Source: JAFGPS01 sp964628465 (GTDB lineage: Bacteria > Planctomycetota > Phycisphaerae > Sedimentisphaerales > Anaerobacaceae). From it: 64,000 bases of DNA. Below the pieces are notes generated by a model that saw nothing but the letters and a program-made list of their open reading frames with translations, searched no databases and had not been told where the DNA came from. Location: assembly GCA_964628465.1 (NCBI GenBank), contig CAZVOA010000001.1, positions 299,998-363,997 of the forward strand, in the 5' to 3' direction. Shown piece after piece: positions 43,325-53,800 of the stretch (positions are counted from its first letter, which is position 1; every line of letters starts with the position of its first letter). A program made the position numbers and the translations under genes.

Positions 43325-44664
43325 AATTGGTTTACCTGCAAAATTTCAGCAGGGTCTTTTCTTGCGGCTTGCCAACTCGGGAAAAACGCACCGAGTAAAC
43401 AGGCTAAAATGGCCGCGGCTGCTATTATTAACAACATTGACAAGTTTACACGATTCGGAATCTCTCCGATAGCATAAATTGACCTGTCCCACAATTCAAA
43501 TCCATAATTTTTATACAGCCATCGCTCAAGGTTATTGATATTGGCAAGAAACAGCCAGCCGGTGAGCAAGCCAATTATGGAACTTAGTAAGCCGATTAAA
43601 AACGCGAAAATTGAAAATAATTCAATTATACTCGTTTTCGATACACCGACACTTTTCAATATTCCGATATCTTTTGTCTTGTGAGAAATAATCATATAGA
43701 AGACAACAAGGACAATAAATACCGTCGTGAGTCCGACAAAGCCGAACATAACTATCAGTTCCGCCTGCTCATTTTCCATCGGCGCGATTGCGTCCCGTCT
43801 GAATTCCTTCCAGCTTTGCACCGTTACGGTATCTAAAAGAAAAGCCTGCGATTCATTTTGTTTTTCCGAACTGTATTTACTCCACAAAGAACGAACCAAC
43901 TCGCAGCCTTTATTAAGCTTCACGTTCGGCTTGAACTTTATATGTAACATGGAAGCTCTTTTTGTCGAACCATCCATGCCGCAGAGTTTCTGAGCCTGTT
44001 CAAAAGGCACATAAATTATAAAGCTGTCAATCCTCGGCAGGCCGCTGTGAGAAACGTCACTAAGATAAAAATTCATGGTACGAACAAGACCTGTACCAAC
44101 ATTCATAAGTGCGCCTTTTGAACTTAAAGGAAAACAACTTATGGAAAAAGTGTACATCGGGACCTGGGTATGATTTAGAAAATCAGTATTATCAAGAAGT
44201 AATACTCCGCTGCCCGGCATACATCCAGTAAGATTCGGGTCATCCGAAATTTTAAATACATCTGAAGTTTTGCTCTGATGATAAAATAAAGTTTTTCCGA
44301 AATCGGTAGCTTCGCAAAAACTCTCCGGCTCAATTCCCATAATCTCAAGAGCCTGGTCAGAAGTTGAACCTCTGATTCTATAAAGCGCAAAACTTTTTAT
44401 TACAGGTGAAACAGCGTCGATTTCTTTTTGCCGCTCGAGAATATCTATAAAATCCTCGTAATAAGCAAATCCGACAAGCGAACTGGTTCCAACAACGCAG
44501 TCGCCGGTAATTTCATAATTTTTCTGCTTGAATTCGTTGTAAAGACCGGTCATAACCGTCATAACTACAACGACTATAAATACGCAAAGAGTCACCGCTA
44601 ATACCGCGAAATACGATACTTTACGCTTCAAAAAATATTTCAATGCAAGAGTAATTTTATACAT
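43321..44664 (-). CDS. LolC/LolE-type ABC permease (second copy)
   Basis: 447 residues with four membrane helices in the MacB/FtsX arrangement: one near the N-terminus (about 18-42) followed by a large periplasmic domain (about 43-310), and three at the C-terminus (VFIVLVVFYMIIS, LFSIFAFLIGLLSSIIG, LLIIAAAAILACLLG). It ends ARKDPAEILQVNQL, a typical permease tail. It shares the fold and termini with the paralogue 44668..46002, from which it is separated by three bases. Likely one half of a heterodimeric Lol exporter. Confidence 0.85.
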   Translation of the reverse strand: MYKITLALKYFLKRKVSYFAVLAVTLCVFIVVVVMTVMTGLYNEFKQKNYEITGDCVVGTSSLVGFAYYEDFIDILERQKEIDAVSPVIKSFALYRIRGSTSDQALEIMGIEPESFCEATDFGKTLFYHQSKTSDVFKISDDPNLTGCMPGSGVLLLDNTDFLNHTQVPMYTFSISCFPLSSKGALMNVGTGLVRTMNFYLSDVSHSGLPRIDSFIIYVPFEQAQKLCGMDGSTKRASMLHIKFKPNVKLNKGCELVRSLWSKYSSEKQNESQAFLLDTVTVQSWKEFRRDAIAPMENEQAELIVMFGFVGLTTVFIVLVVFYMIISHKTKDIGILKSVGVSKTSIIELFSIFAFLIGLLSSIIGLLTGWLFLANINNLERWLYKNYGFELWDRSIYAIGEIPNRVNLSMLLIIAAAAILACLLGAFFPSWQAARKDPAEILQVNQL

Positions 44665-44667
44665 AAC

Positions 44668-46002
44668 TTATTCGTAACGCAGAATCTCAACCGGTTTCGT
44701 TCCGGCAGCTATGAAAGCCGGTATAAGCGATCCGACAGCGGCGGCGATTATCGCAAACAAAACTATTTGCACCGTTAAATGCCAGTCAACCTGATTCGGA
44801 ATCCTGGTAAATAAATACACGCTGCTCTTCCAGAGTTTGAGTCCGAAGATAATCCTTATCCACTGCTCAATCGTATTAATATTTTTGGTAATTACAAATC
44901 CCAAAATCACTCCGAGACCGGAGCCGACTATCCCGACACATGCTCCGAAGCCTACGAAAATACAGGCGACCGAGCCGCTTGTTGTGCCGCAGCTTTTTAT
45001 TACGGCTATATCTTTCTGCTTCAACTTAACAATCAAACTGAATATGCAGAAAATCAGAATAACCACGCCAAAACTTACTACACCGAATATCACCAGCAAA
45101 ACGTTCTTCTGCTGTTCATACGCTGCGATAATCAGGCTCTGTCTTTCGAGTGACGTTTGAACAACATTGCGAGAGATAAGGGATGGGTCAGAATTGTAAT
45201 ACTCTCTGACAAAGTTCTCCCATATGCCGCGAATTATTGCTTTTGCAGCTTCGGAATCAGCACCTTGAGCAAGTTTTATTTGAATACTTTCCGCGACCGG
45301 AAGCTTTTCATCCGGGTACATGATTTTGCTTAATTGCTCGACCGGCAAATATATGTATTGACTATCGAAATCATAAAAACCTGTTTCAACAATATCCGAG
45401 ATTGTGAAACTCACCAGTTGTCTTTTGAAATCCGTTACAGATTCTCCACCGGATAATGTCCCGGTCGTAAGCTTGACTTCTTCGCCAAGCATTTTCCTCG
45501 CCTCTTCGATATTATATTCATCAGTTTTCTCGTCCGGCTTTGTTAAAATACCAATTCCAACGTACCCGCGAATATTGTCAGGAGAGTTAGTGACATTATT
45601 GGAATCAGACGCGGAAGGATATTTATTGCTTAATAAAAACTCATCGAAGCCCATTACGCGGGACCTTCTTTGAGGTTCTATTCCAATAATCTGTACCGCC
45701 CGCACATTGCCCATGCCGACATGCAGAAGGCCGTAGCCCCACATGCTCGCGGTTGCGCCTTTAATGCCTGGCGATTTTTCAAGATTTTCGATAAGCTTGT
45801 CGTAATTTGAAATCACACGAGGCGGGCTTATTACAATGTCACCGACTGCATCAACAATCGACTGTTCGAACGCGTTTATAAAACCGGAAAAAAGGCTCGC
45901 GACAACTATGAGCAGAGAAACCGAGACGGCGACAGCGGCTATACTTAAAAACACTATCTTCTTTTTCCGCAGGTATCTCAGCCATAGAAATAGTTTTAAC
46001 AT
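44668..46002 (-). CDS. LolC/LolE-type ABC permease (first copy)
   Basis: 444 residues with the same topology as its downstream paralogue: an N-terminal helix (IAAVAVSVSLLIVVASLFSG), a long periplasmic MacB-like domain and three C-terminal helices, ending in AAGTKPVEILRYE. It opens LWLRYLRKKKIVFLSIA, typical of LolC/E. It starts 11 bp after lysS and leads into the second permease and lolD. The two copies differ throughout the periplasmic domain, as LolC and LolE do in gammaproteobacteria, so they probably have separate roles (ATPase-partner recruitment versus lipoprotein binding). Confidence 0.85.
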   Translation of the reverse strand: MLKLFLWLRYLRKKKIVFLSIAAVAVSVSLLIVVASLFSGFINAFEQSIVDAVGDIVISPPRVISNYDKLIENLEKSPGIKGATASMWGYGLLHVGMGNVRAVQIIGIEPQRRSRVMGFDEFLLSNKYPSASDSNNVTNSPDNIRGYVGIGILTKPDEKTDEYNIEEARKMLGEEVKLTTGTLSGGESVTDFKRQLVSFTISDIVETGFYDFDSQYIYLPVEQLSKIMYPDEKLPVAESIQIKLAQGADSEAAKAIIRGIWENFVREYYNSDPSLISRNVVQTSLERQSLIIAAYEQQKNVLLVIFGVVSFGVVILIFCIFSLIVKLKQKDIAVIKSCGTTSGSVACIFVGFGACVGIVGSGLGVILGFVITKNINTIEQWIRIIFGLKLWKSSVYLFTRIPNQVDWHLTVQIVLFAIIAAAVGSLIPAFIAAGTKPVEILRYE

Positions 46003-46013
46003 TTTATGCTCAT

Positions 46014-47468
46014 TTACTCACTTACAATTGTCCTTAGAAGCGGGAAAAGAATAACGTCACGAATGCTTGCTACTCCGGTAAGAACCATAACCAGCCTGTC
46101 TATGCCGATGCCAAGTCCCCCGGCAGGCGGCATACCATACTTCAATGCGGTGATGAAATCATTATCCATCGTAGCCATCGTTTCATTCTGACCTTTAAGC
46201 TGGATTCGGAAATTCTCTTCCTGCACTTCCGGGTCGTTCAATTCCGTATAAGCGTTCGCAAGTTCCATTCCGGCGATGTACATCTCGAATCGCTCGGCTA
46301 TTTTCGGATTATCTTTTTTTCGTTTCGTCAGAGGACATAATTCCGCGGGGTAGTCAATGACAAAAGTCGGATTGACAAGATTCGCTTCGACAGTCGCTTC
46401 GAAAACGTCATTTATTACTACCGCATCGTCCATTCCTGCTTCATCAATATTCAGCTCTTTCGCTTTTTTTCTTACAGCCGCTATATCATCAATGTCACAA
46501 CCAGCAAATTCTTTCAGAAGGTCTGCGTATTTCGCTCTGCGCCACGGAGAAGTGAAATCTATCTTTCGTCCATCGAACTCAAGATTTGCTCCGGAGCAGT
46601 GTTTTTGAATACATGCGGAAAATATTTCTTCGGTCAAATCCATCATCACATTATAGTCGGCGTATGCCTGATAGACTTCCATCATTGTAAATTCCGGATT
46701 GTGCTTCTTGCTCAAACCTTCGTTGCGGAAGTTTCTGTTAATCTCGAAAACTTTTTCCATACCACCGACAAGCAATCTTTTCAGGAACAGTTCAGGTGAA
46801 ATTCTCAAATATAAATCCATATCGAGTGTATTATGATGTGTTATAAACGGCCTGGCCGCCGCACCACCGGCAATGGACTGCATCATAGGAGTTTCAACTT
46901 CAAGAAAACCTTTGGAAATAAGAACTTCACGAATCGTATTTACAATGGCGCAGCGTTTACGGAATCGCTCCATTACTTCGGGATTCGCCCAAAGGTCAAC
47001 ATATCTTTGCCTGTATCTCTGGTCAATATCGGCAAGTCCATGAAATTTTTCCGGCGGTGACAAAAGGCATTTACTAAGGAAAACAAACTTATCCACCCAA
47101 ATAGTAATTTCACCTGTTTTCGTTTTTCCCAACTGGCCTTCGGCTCCGATAGTGTCACCAAGTTCGAGCAGTTTCGCCAATTGCCAGTTTTCAGCCAAAA
47201 GCTGTTTGCTTAAACCCACCTGTATCGTGCCGCTGGAGTCGCGAAGGGTAATAAAAATCAGCTTACCGATATCTCTTAGCAATACTATTCTTCCCGCAGC
47301 TTTTGCCCTCTGATTCGGGTCATCTTCAATATACCTGGATTTTATTTCTTCAGCAGGTTCGACTCCTTCATACTTCGAGCCATAAGGGTCTATCCCTAAT
47401 TCTTTTAACTGAGAAAGTTTTTCATGCCTCTGTTTTTCAAATTTATTTGTATCTTCTATATTCGTCAA
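46014..47468 (-). CDS. lysS: Lysyl-tRNA synthetase, class II
   Basis: A 484-residue enzyme that charges tRNA-Lys. The N-terminal OB-fold anticodon domain (about 50-155) includes GRIVLLRDIGKLIFITLRD. Class II motif 2 is in FEINRNFRNEGLSKKHNPEF with TMMEVYQAYADY, and motif 3 in GLGIGIDRLVMVLT. The stretch ALKYGMPPAGGLG is typical of LysRS. Length is normal. It begins 65 bp after the S41 protease stop, across a gap containing a dispersed repeat (47490..47521). Confidence 0.96.
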   Translation of the reverse strand: MTNIEDTNKFEKQRHEKLSQLKELGIDPYGSKYEGVEPAEEIKSRYIEDDPNQRAKAAGRIVLLRDIGKLIFITLRDSSGTIQVGLSKQLLAENWQLAKLLELGDTIGAEGQLGKTKTGEITIWVDKFVFLSKCLLSPPEKFHGLADIDQRYRQRYVDLWANPEVMERFRKRCAIVNTIREVLISKGFLEVETPMMQSIAGGAAARPFITHHNTLDMDLYLRISPELFLKRLLVGGMEKVFEINRNFRNEGLSKKHNPEFTMMEVYQAYADYNVMMDLTEEIFSACIQKHCSGANLEFDGRKIDFTSPWRRAKYADLLKEFAGCDIDDIAAVRKKAKELNIDEAGMDDAVVINDVFEATVEANLVNPTFVIDYPAELCPLTKRKKDNPKIAERFEMYIAGMELANAYTELNDPEVQEENFRIQLKGQNETMATMDNDFITALKYGMPPAGGLGIGIDRLVMVLTGVASIRDVILFPLLRTIVSE

Positions 47469-47489
47469 ATTTATTACCCTTACAAACTA

Positions 47490-47521
47490 TAGACCAAAGT
47501 CTTGTGTCTTTTGTCTTGCGT
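47490..47521. repeat. Dispersed AGACCAAAGTCTTGTGTCTT repeat, intergenic copy
   Basis: The phrase TAGACCAAAGTCTTGTGTCT and following TTTGTCTTGCG lie between the S41 protease and lysS genes. The same phrase, expanded, occurs at 53751-53850 inside the 5' end of the LptD-like gene. Confidence 0.6.
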
Positions 47522-47533
47522 TTATTCTTATTA

Positions 47534-49780
47534 TTAATTTTTACTTTCCGCTGCTTTGGCAATAAGCTCAGCCTGTGCAAGTTTGCTCTTAAGTACAAGA
47601 ACGCCTACGGCTAACTGCCTGTCCGATTCAAGTGTTTCCTCAATCGAATGTTTTTTAACTGAACCATTCGTATCTGAATGGTCAACATGGTACAGGACAT
47701 CATTATTTCTTTGCACTTCGTTCATTTTGCGAACTTCATCGCTTATCAGGTCAACCTGAACATCAGGCGCAACCCCCCAGTCCTTCCTGCCCAATTTCGT
47801 CATCGCGTCTCGGCTTTCAACTCTCTGGCCGGAAGGTAAATGGTAATGCGCCATAGTATATTTTAATTCCGCGCGGCTGCCGCCTATGCCTGTAATTCCC
47901 TGCACACTGCCTTTACCATGAGTTCTGGTCCCGACAAGAGTCGCCCTTTCGTGCGCTTTATCGGATAAAGCTCCAGCGACAATCTCCGAAGCACTCGCCG
48001 AACTGGAATTAATTAAAATTACAAGAGGGTAATTCGGGTGTGTCCCTTTTTTCTTCGCGTCTTCGTAAATCGTCATTTTGCCCGGACGATGTACTCTGCT
48101 TACAATTAATCCTTCGGAAATAAACTTGTTGCATACGTCGATAGCAGTGCTTAAAAGCCCTCCGGAGTTATATCTCAAGTCAAGAATCAGACCTTTCATT
48201 CCCTGCTCTTCAAGATCAATCATAGCCTTTTCCAAATCATCGGAACTTTCACCGGAAAAACTGGTGAGACGGATATAACCAAGCTTTTCTTTTTTATCTA
48301 CCATAAAGTCCCATTGGCCTTTTTCATCTCTCTGCCAGCCTCGAATTGTAGGAACAACAATTTTATCTCTTGTAATTACAAAATCGCGGGTCTTTTCTTC
48401 TCCGGCTCTCTTTATCGTTAATGTGACTTTTGTACCTCTCGGCCCGGTAATTTTATCAACGGCGCAATTGATCGGCATATCTTTAGTCTCAATTCCGTCA
48501 ATTTTCTCAATAATGTCACCAGCGTCAAGCCCGGCTTTACTCGCCGGTGTATCAGCAAGAAGAGAAGCAACTGTCAACGCGTTGGCGGGTTTTGAAATCT
48601 CTACTCCTATTCCGAAAAACTCATTTGTCATTTGTTTATCGAAATCATCTATCTGCTTCGGCCATACAATTACAGTATGAGGATCAAGAGCTGATAATGA
48701 AGCATCTGAAAATTGTGATACCAGGAATTCTTCAGGTATATTGATTGTTAGCTGGTTCAGCAAAAGCACCCTTACAAATATCTGCAGAAAACTTTCCAGC
48801 CCGGTACCGTCAGCCTTTTGGGCCGCGTCATTTTTTAGAGTATCAAGTGACTGACTCCAAGCTTCCAAAGCTTTTTTGTATTCTTCAGAAGACCTGTTCG
48901 GATCAATAGTTTTCTTATAATCTTCCGGCGGGTTTGCCATAACCTGACCAAGTAAATGACACTGATTGATTGCTTTTTCGGTCATTAAACTATAGTCAAG
49001 ATCACTTACATAATTCTTATCCAAATGAATTACCGCGCTCATGAAAATCTTGCTTTCCACACCCTGATATCTTTCCTTGCGGGTTTCACATGGACTATCT
49101 TCAAGAGAAGCGGCTATAATAGCTTTTTCATAAATATCTTCGGTATATTTCTTATATACTTTGTTGTTGGGATCTATTGATGGAAGCCACAAATAACAGT
49201 TGGAATAAGCATCAATCCATTCACCCTTAACTTCATAGGCCGCCGCTTTGTCTATCGCATTCTGTATTACCTTTTTCACATAAGGCTGGGCAAGAAGCTC
49301 CTCTTTCTGTTTCTGATTGGCAAGCTCGGTTATTTCCGCGATTGCTGAAAGAATAACAGTGATATCATTCGGCTCGTTCGGGTCATTAGTTTCGGACATC
49401 TTTCGATACTTGTCCAGCTTTTCCACCCTTCCTGAATATGCCTTATCCCTGACTTCCTTACGCTGCTGGTTTATAACATCATAATCTTTAACAACCCGCA
49501 GCAATTCACGTGATTGGGCATCAAGCTTATTCGGATCGGCACCGATTTCCTTCTCTATCAGTTTTCCGGCAGATTCAAAATCACCTTTGCAGATTAATTC
49601 CGCGGCATCATTGCTGATTTTATCATCTCCCGACAACGATATTATATTTTCAAATAAAACTTCATTAATATCAGCAGGAGCGGGACGGGATGTAAGCGCA
49701 CAGGCGGCTAAAGAAACAAGGAATATCACCACCCAGGCGAGGTACATCGAACTGTTAATTTTTCGTTTTTCTTTTTGCAT
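47534..49780 (-). CDS. C-terminal processing protease (S41) with PDZ domain, predicted lipoprotein
   Basis: 748 residues. An N-terminal hydrophobic helix ends in SLAACA, a plausible lipobox. A long helical region of unknown fold follows (about 35-370), then a PDZ domain (about 390-470, ADTPASKAGLDAGDIIEKID) and an S41 peptidase domain (about 495-665) with GLILDLRYNSGGLL, the catalytic Ser within SSSASASEIVAGAL (592-598) and Lys623 in THGKGSVQG. Ser-Lys proteases of this type trim periplasmic or envelope proteins. The helical N-terminal extension is larger than in CtpA or Prc and may be an adaptor. It lies between fba and lysS in the leftward array. Confidence 0.9.
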   Translation of the reverse strand: MQKEKRKINSSMYLAWVVIFLVSLAACALTSRPAPADINEVLFENIISLSGDDKISNDAAELICKGDFESAGKLIEKEIGADPNKLDAQSRELLRVVKDYDVINQQRKEVRDKAYSGRVEKLDKYRKMSETNDPNEPNDITVILSAIAEITELANQKQKEELLAQPYVKKVIQNAIDKAAAYEVKGEWIDAYSNCYLWLPSIDPNNKVYKKYTEDIYEKAIIAASLEDSPCETRKERYQGVESKIFMSAVIHLDKNYVSDLDYSLMTEKAINQCHLLGQVMANPPEDYKKTIDPNRSSEEYKKALEAWSQSLDTLKNDAAQKADGTGLESFLQIFVRVLLLNQLTINIPEEFLVSQFSDASLSALDPHTVIVWPKQIDDFDKQMTNEFFGIGVEISKPANALTVASLLADTPASKAGLDAGDIIEKIDGIETKDMPINCAVDKITGPRGTKVTLTIKRAGEEKTRDFVITRDKIVVPTIRGWQRDEKGQWDFMVDKKEKLGYIRLTSFSGESSDDLEKAMIDLEEQGMKGLILDLRYNSGGLLSTAIDVCNKFISEGLIVSRVHRPGKMTIYEDAKKKGTHPNYPLVILINSSSASASEIVAGALSDKAHERATLVGTRTHGKGSVQGITGIGGSRAELKYTMAHYHLPSGQRVESRDAMTKLGRKDWGVAPDVQVDLISDEVRKMNEVQRNNDVLYHVDHSDTNGSVKKHSIEETLESDRQLAVGVLVLKSKLAQAELIAKAAESKN

Positions 49781-49810
49781 TGTTTAAACCGAGTAAAATA
49801 TTTAATTTTT

Positions 49811-49856
49811 AAGGAACAAAGAGCCGCTGAGAAGCAGCTCAATTGTTCCTTTTTTT
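49811..49856 (+). terminator. Plus-strand terminator hairpin between fba and the S41 gene
   Basis: AAGGAACAA (49811-49819) with TTGTTCCTT (49843-49851), an inner AGAGC/GCTC stem, and a T-run to 49856 on the plus strand only. All neighbouring genes run leftward, so it would stop antisense transcription, or act on the minus strand merely as a stable hairpin. Confidence 0.55.
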
Positions 49857-49863
49857 GTTCAAA

Positions 49864-50814
49864 TTACGCACATTCAGCGGCTTTTCCATTGCAGCCTAAA
49901 ACGTGCAGTTTATGTTTGACCATTTCTCTGATTGCGTCTCTTGCCGGGCCGAGATATTTGCGTGGATCGAACTCGGCTGGCTTCTCGGCAAAAATCTGCC
50001 TGATTTTCGCGGTCATTGCCATACGAAGGTCTGTATCGATATTTACTTTGCAGACGCCCATTTTCGATGCCTGTGTAATCGCTTCTTCCGGTACACCCAT
50101 CGCATCAGGCATCTTGCCGCCGTATTTATTGATTAAATCCTTGAACTCTTTTAATACACTGCTCGAACCGTGCATAACAAGCGGATAATTCGGTAATCTT
50201 TTTCCAATCTCTTCGAGAATATCAAAAGCCAGTTTCGGCTCTTTCTTGAATTTATACGCACCGTGACTTGTTCCAATAGCAACCGCTAATGAGTCAACTT
50301 TTGTTTTCTTTACAAATTCCTCAACCTGTTCCGGGTCACAAAGATGTTTGCTGATATCATCATGAGATACGCCGACGACGTCTTCTTCGATACCGCCAAG
50401 CTGTCCAAGTTCCGCTTCTACTACTACATCGTACTTGTGAGCGTAATCAACGACTTTTTTGGTAATTTCCATGTTTTCTTTAAACGGCTTTCCTGAAGCG
50501 TCAATCATAACTGAAGTAAAACCATCTTCGATAAACTCTTTGCAGGTCTGGAATGTATCGCCGTGATCCAGGTGAATACAAATCGGAATATCAGGATTTT
50601 CCTTCACCGCGACATCAATCATAGCCTTGAGCCAGCTATTGCTTGCGTATTCGCGGGCGCCCCTGGAAACCTGCAAAATCAGCGGGGATTTTTCTGCTGA
50701 AACCGCTTCGATGATTCCCTGTGTGATTTCCATGTTGTTTACATTGAAAGCTCCAATCGCATAATGATTCTTATATGCCATCTCGAACATTTTTTTGGTA
50801 TTTACCAACGCCAT
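49864..50814 (-). CDS. fba: Fructose-bisphosphate aldolase, class II
   Basis: A 316-residue zinc-dependent aldolase that splits or forms fructose 1,6-bisphosphate. Motifs: AIGAFNVNNME, IHLDHGDTFQTC with zinc and catalytic residues, VEAELGQLGGIEEDV, AIGTSHGAYKF, PLVMHGSSSV and VNIDTDLRMAMT. Length and motif set are complete. It sits between the lptD-like gene and the S41 protease gene in the leftward array. The 41-bp gap to the lptD-like stop contains an AAGGAGAATC ribosome site for fba. Confidence 0.96.
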   Translation of the reverse strand: MALVNTKKMFEMAYKNHYAIGAFNVNNMEITQGIIEAVSAEKSPLILQVSRGAREYASNSWLKAMIDVAVKENPDIPICIHLDHGDTFQTCKEFIEDGFTSVMIDASGKPFKENMEITKKVVDYAHKYDVVVEAELGQLGGIEEDVVGVSHDDISKHLCDPEQVEEFVKKTKVDSLAVAIGTSHGAYKFKKEPKLAFDILEEIGKRLPNYPLVMHGSSSVLKEFKDLINKYGGKMPDAMGVPEEAITQASKMGVCKVNIDTDLRMAMTAKIRQIFAEKPAEFDPRKYLGPARDAIREMVKHKLHVLGCNGKAAECA

Positions 50815-50854
50815 ATGATTCTCCTTAAATTAAAAAACATTTAACTATTCACAA

Positions 50855-53800
50855 TTAAAAACCGGCCGAGCCGCCTAAATCCATGTATCTGCCTGAACCA
50901 AACACAGCATAAGGCACACCCTGCGGCCATAAACTAAACTCTATCGATTGTCTATCTAACGATTCGTCCCGGTTATACGATACAGACCAGCATAATCTGT
51001 GATACCTGCGAATTAGAGCTATATCATTTCGTACACCTTTGCCGTAATCGAAATCAAACTGACCAGCATAAACCAGACTGTAACGCGGGTCAAGTATATA
51101 AGTTACAGCATAAGTAAAAGCATCTGTTCCATGCTCGCCGTAACCATTGTCGATATTCTTCAAATACCTGCATCCGACATAATAACTCAGATTAGGCTGA
51201 CGCATATGCGAAATTCCAAAATTATACTGCTGCAAAGAACCGTCTGTCAAATCATAGTGCATATCAGTTAAAAATACAGTCGAATCGCTCAAATTCCATG
51301 TATAATCAGCACTTAAATAACTATGCCGGGGGCCATAAGCAGCACTGCCGCGTCTATCCCATTGCGGAATAAATGCGCTTTCTTCATTAATAAACGGAAT
51401 AATCGGATTATTCCATAAGTAACGGTCTGCTCCGGTCGAATCATGCCAGGGATCATTTACCCATGTTACATCAGTATTTAGACGCATCCAGTCAACAGTT
51501 CTTTCACGTGTTCCAAAGCCGCGTTTTGTCTGCAATCTTTGTGTAATACCTACGTTCGCGACATCGTGTTGTTCAGCGACAGAGTGATTTTCGGCGAAAG
51601 AAACCGCCATAAAACGAGGCTGAATAACGTGTCTTAACTGATTTAAATCCCAAAGTTGCGAATTTGCATCGGGAAAAATCTTCCAGAACGGTCGCATTGA
51701 ACCGCGAACACCAAATTCTCCCATTAAAATATCATCTTCACGATACTTTGCTGTATTATCGATTTGCGTGTAAAATCCTGAACCATCCTCATAAACCGCC
51801 GTACCCGCGACAAAAGGCACGATTTTAAAACTGCTTACGGATAGCGGCATATCTATTTCATTACGTGTTGATATAAATGAAAAGAAATCGCGAGGACCAA
51901 CCACCGTGCTTTCATCAGCATATCGCTGTCGCAGACGACTTACCTGTGTATCGCTGTAAAATGTAAAATTATCATCCCAAAACGACTGCCCCGTCCAGTG
52001 AAATTCCGCCGTAGGTGATTCTTCAAGAACATTTTCAAATTCGTTAATCTGAATCTTACCCAATAACGACAATCCCCAGTTATCCTCAATCCGCTTCATA
52101 TGAACGAGTGTTTCCTGGGGCTTATCGAGGTAATATTCTTTTCGATAAAAGCTTTCGAGAAAATTCTCATCTGAAATATAGCTGATTTCTGTTGTAAGCT
52201 GCCATTTATATGGAAGGAAATACCTGTTTTGCCAGAATAAACGGCCTCTTAATTTATCGTCAGGCTCAAGATTTTTCCTGTCAGACGCCCTGCCAAGATC
52301 ATCCTGTCCATGGTCATTTATTACATAACCCAAAAACCGCCCGAAATAATCCTCACGGTTATAAGTAGTCTCAATTCCGCCTCCGGGGCCGCGATTACCA
52401 TAATAATCCAAAAACAATGTACTATCCGTATTTTCAGGTTCCCTTAGCCCCAATAATCTCGATGTGTACCAGCCTGTTTCAACATATGTTCCCAATATTT
52501 CATCGTTACCCGCATTGAAATACTTCAAAGGAATATCAGGTAATTCCAAATTTGTTATCATTTTCGGGAAGAATAAAGGAAGCTTGGTATTATAATATTT
52601 GAGATTGACATCCTTCATCGAAATATCTAAATCGTTTTTCGATTTTTCATCATCCTGCCGCTCTATAGCTGTATTATCAGTTATAATTATACTTGCGGCA
52701 TTTAAAGAAAGCTGAGGAATGTAAAATTCACTGGTCGTCACAACCGCGTTCTCGGCGGCGAATTTATTAGCGGCTAATTGCTGAAGTTTCGATGCCCGGA
52801 CATAGATTGGAATGCCGTTGCTTGCGGAAAAACTCCTCATTACCGCGTTTAGCACTATCGCTCTTTGATTTTCGTAGTCGTAAAATATCTCATCCGCCCT
52901 GATTATACGCTGGCCTTCTGTCATTACGACATTGCCGGATAAATAAATCGCTTTTATAACACCAGCGGACAAAATATCATTCAATTCGCCTTTACTTTCG
53001 TTAGGTTCGTTTATATCATCGGGTAAATAAATTACCGCGTTATCAGCCTGCATTTCAAGCAATAACAGTTTTCCCTCAACATCCCTTTTTTGCGACAGAT
53101 AAAAGCCGCCTGTCAAAGTAGCGATATTGTTTTCGATTTCAGCTTTTATTCCTTCTTTTCCCTGCGGAGCAAGATTTATCGGGTAACGAAAAGCCGATTT
53201 TTCATCCTGCGAAGATTTCGACAACTCACTTTCCCGAATAACAGAAAATATATTCGTTTTCTTTCCAAGTACTACCGGTTTCGTTTCTTCACCTATCAGC
53301 CCAATACCCGCACTCTGCATTAGTTTATAAGCGTCGGCGTAAAACTCCGTACCGCGAGGGTCGGAAGTGCGTTTTTTATCAGCCTTGATTGAAACTTCGC
53401 CGTCAACAAGGAACAAAACCGCCATTTCAGGGTCTTCAGACACGATTTTTGATTCTCGTTTAAGACGAACTTTCCCCTTGAGATAGCATGTCATTCTGTA
53501 AATTACGTCTTCAGCGGAATCGCCCGGAGTTTGTACAAGCCATATAACCGCTTTATCACTGGAAAAATCTGTCGGCCCAACGGTCATTGAAAAGCCTTTT
53601 TCAAATACGATTATCTGGCCGTTTGGGTCATAGCTGAATGTGACGGATTCCTTTCCCTTCATCGTTAAATTCTGCACGACAGCGGCTTCTTTACCGGCTG
53701 AACTGTCATTCACGTCTTTTTCCGCGGCTGAAGAGCTTGATATGAAAACAAAAAAGACCAAAGACCATAGACCAAAGACAACAGACCGAAGTCTTGTGTC

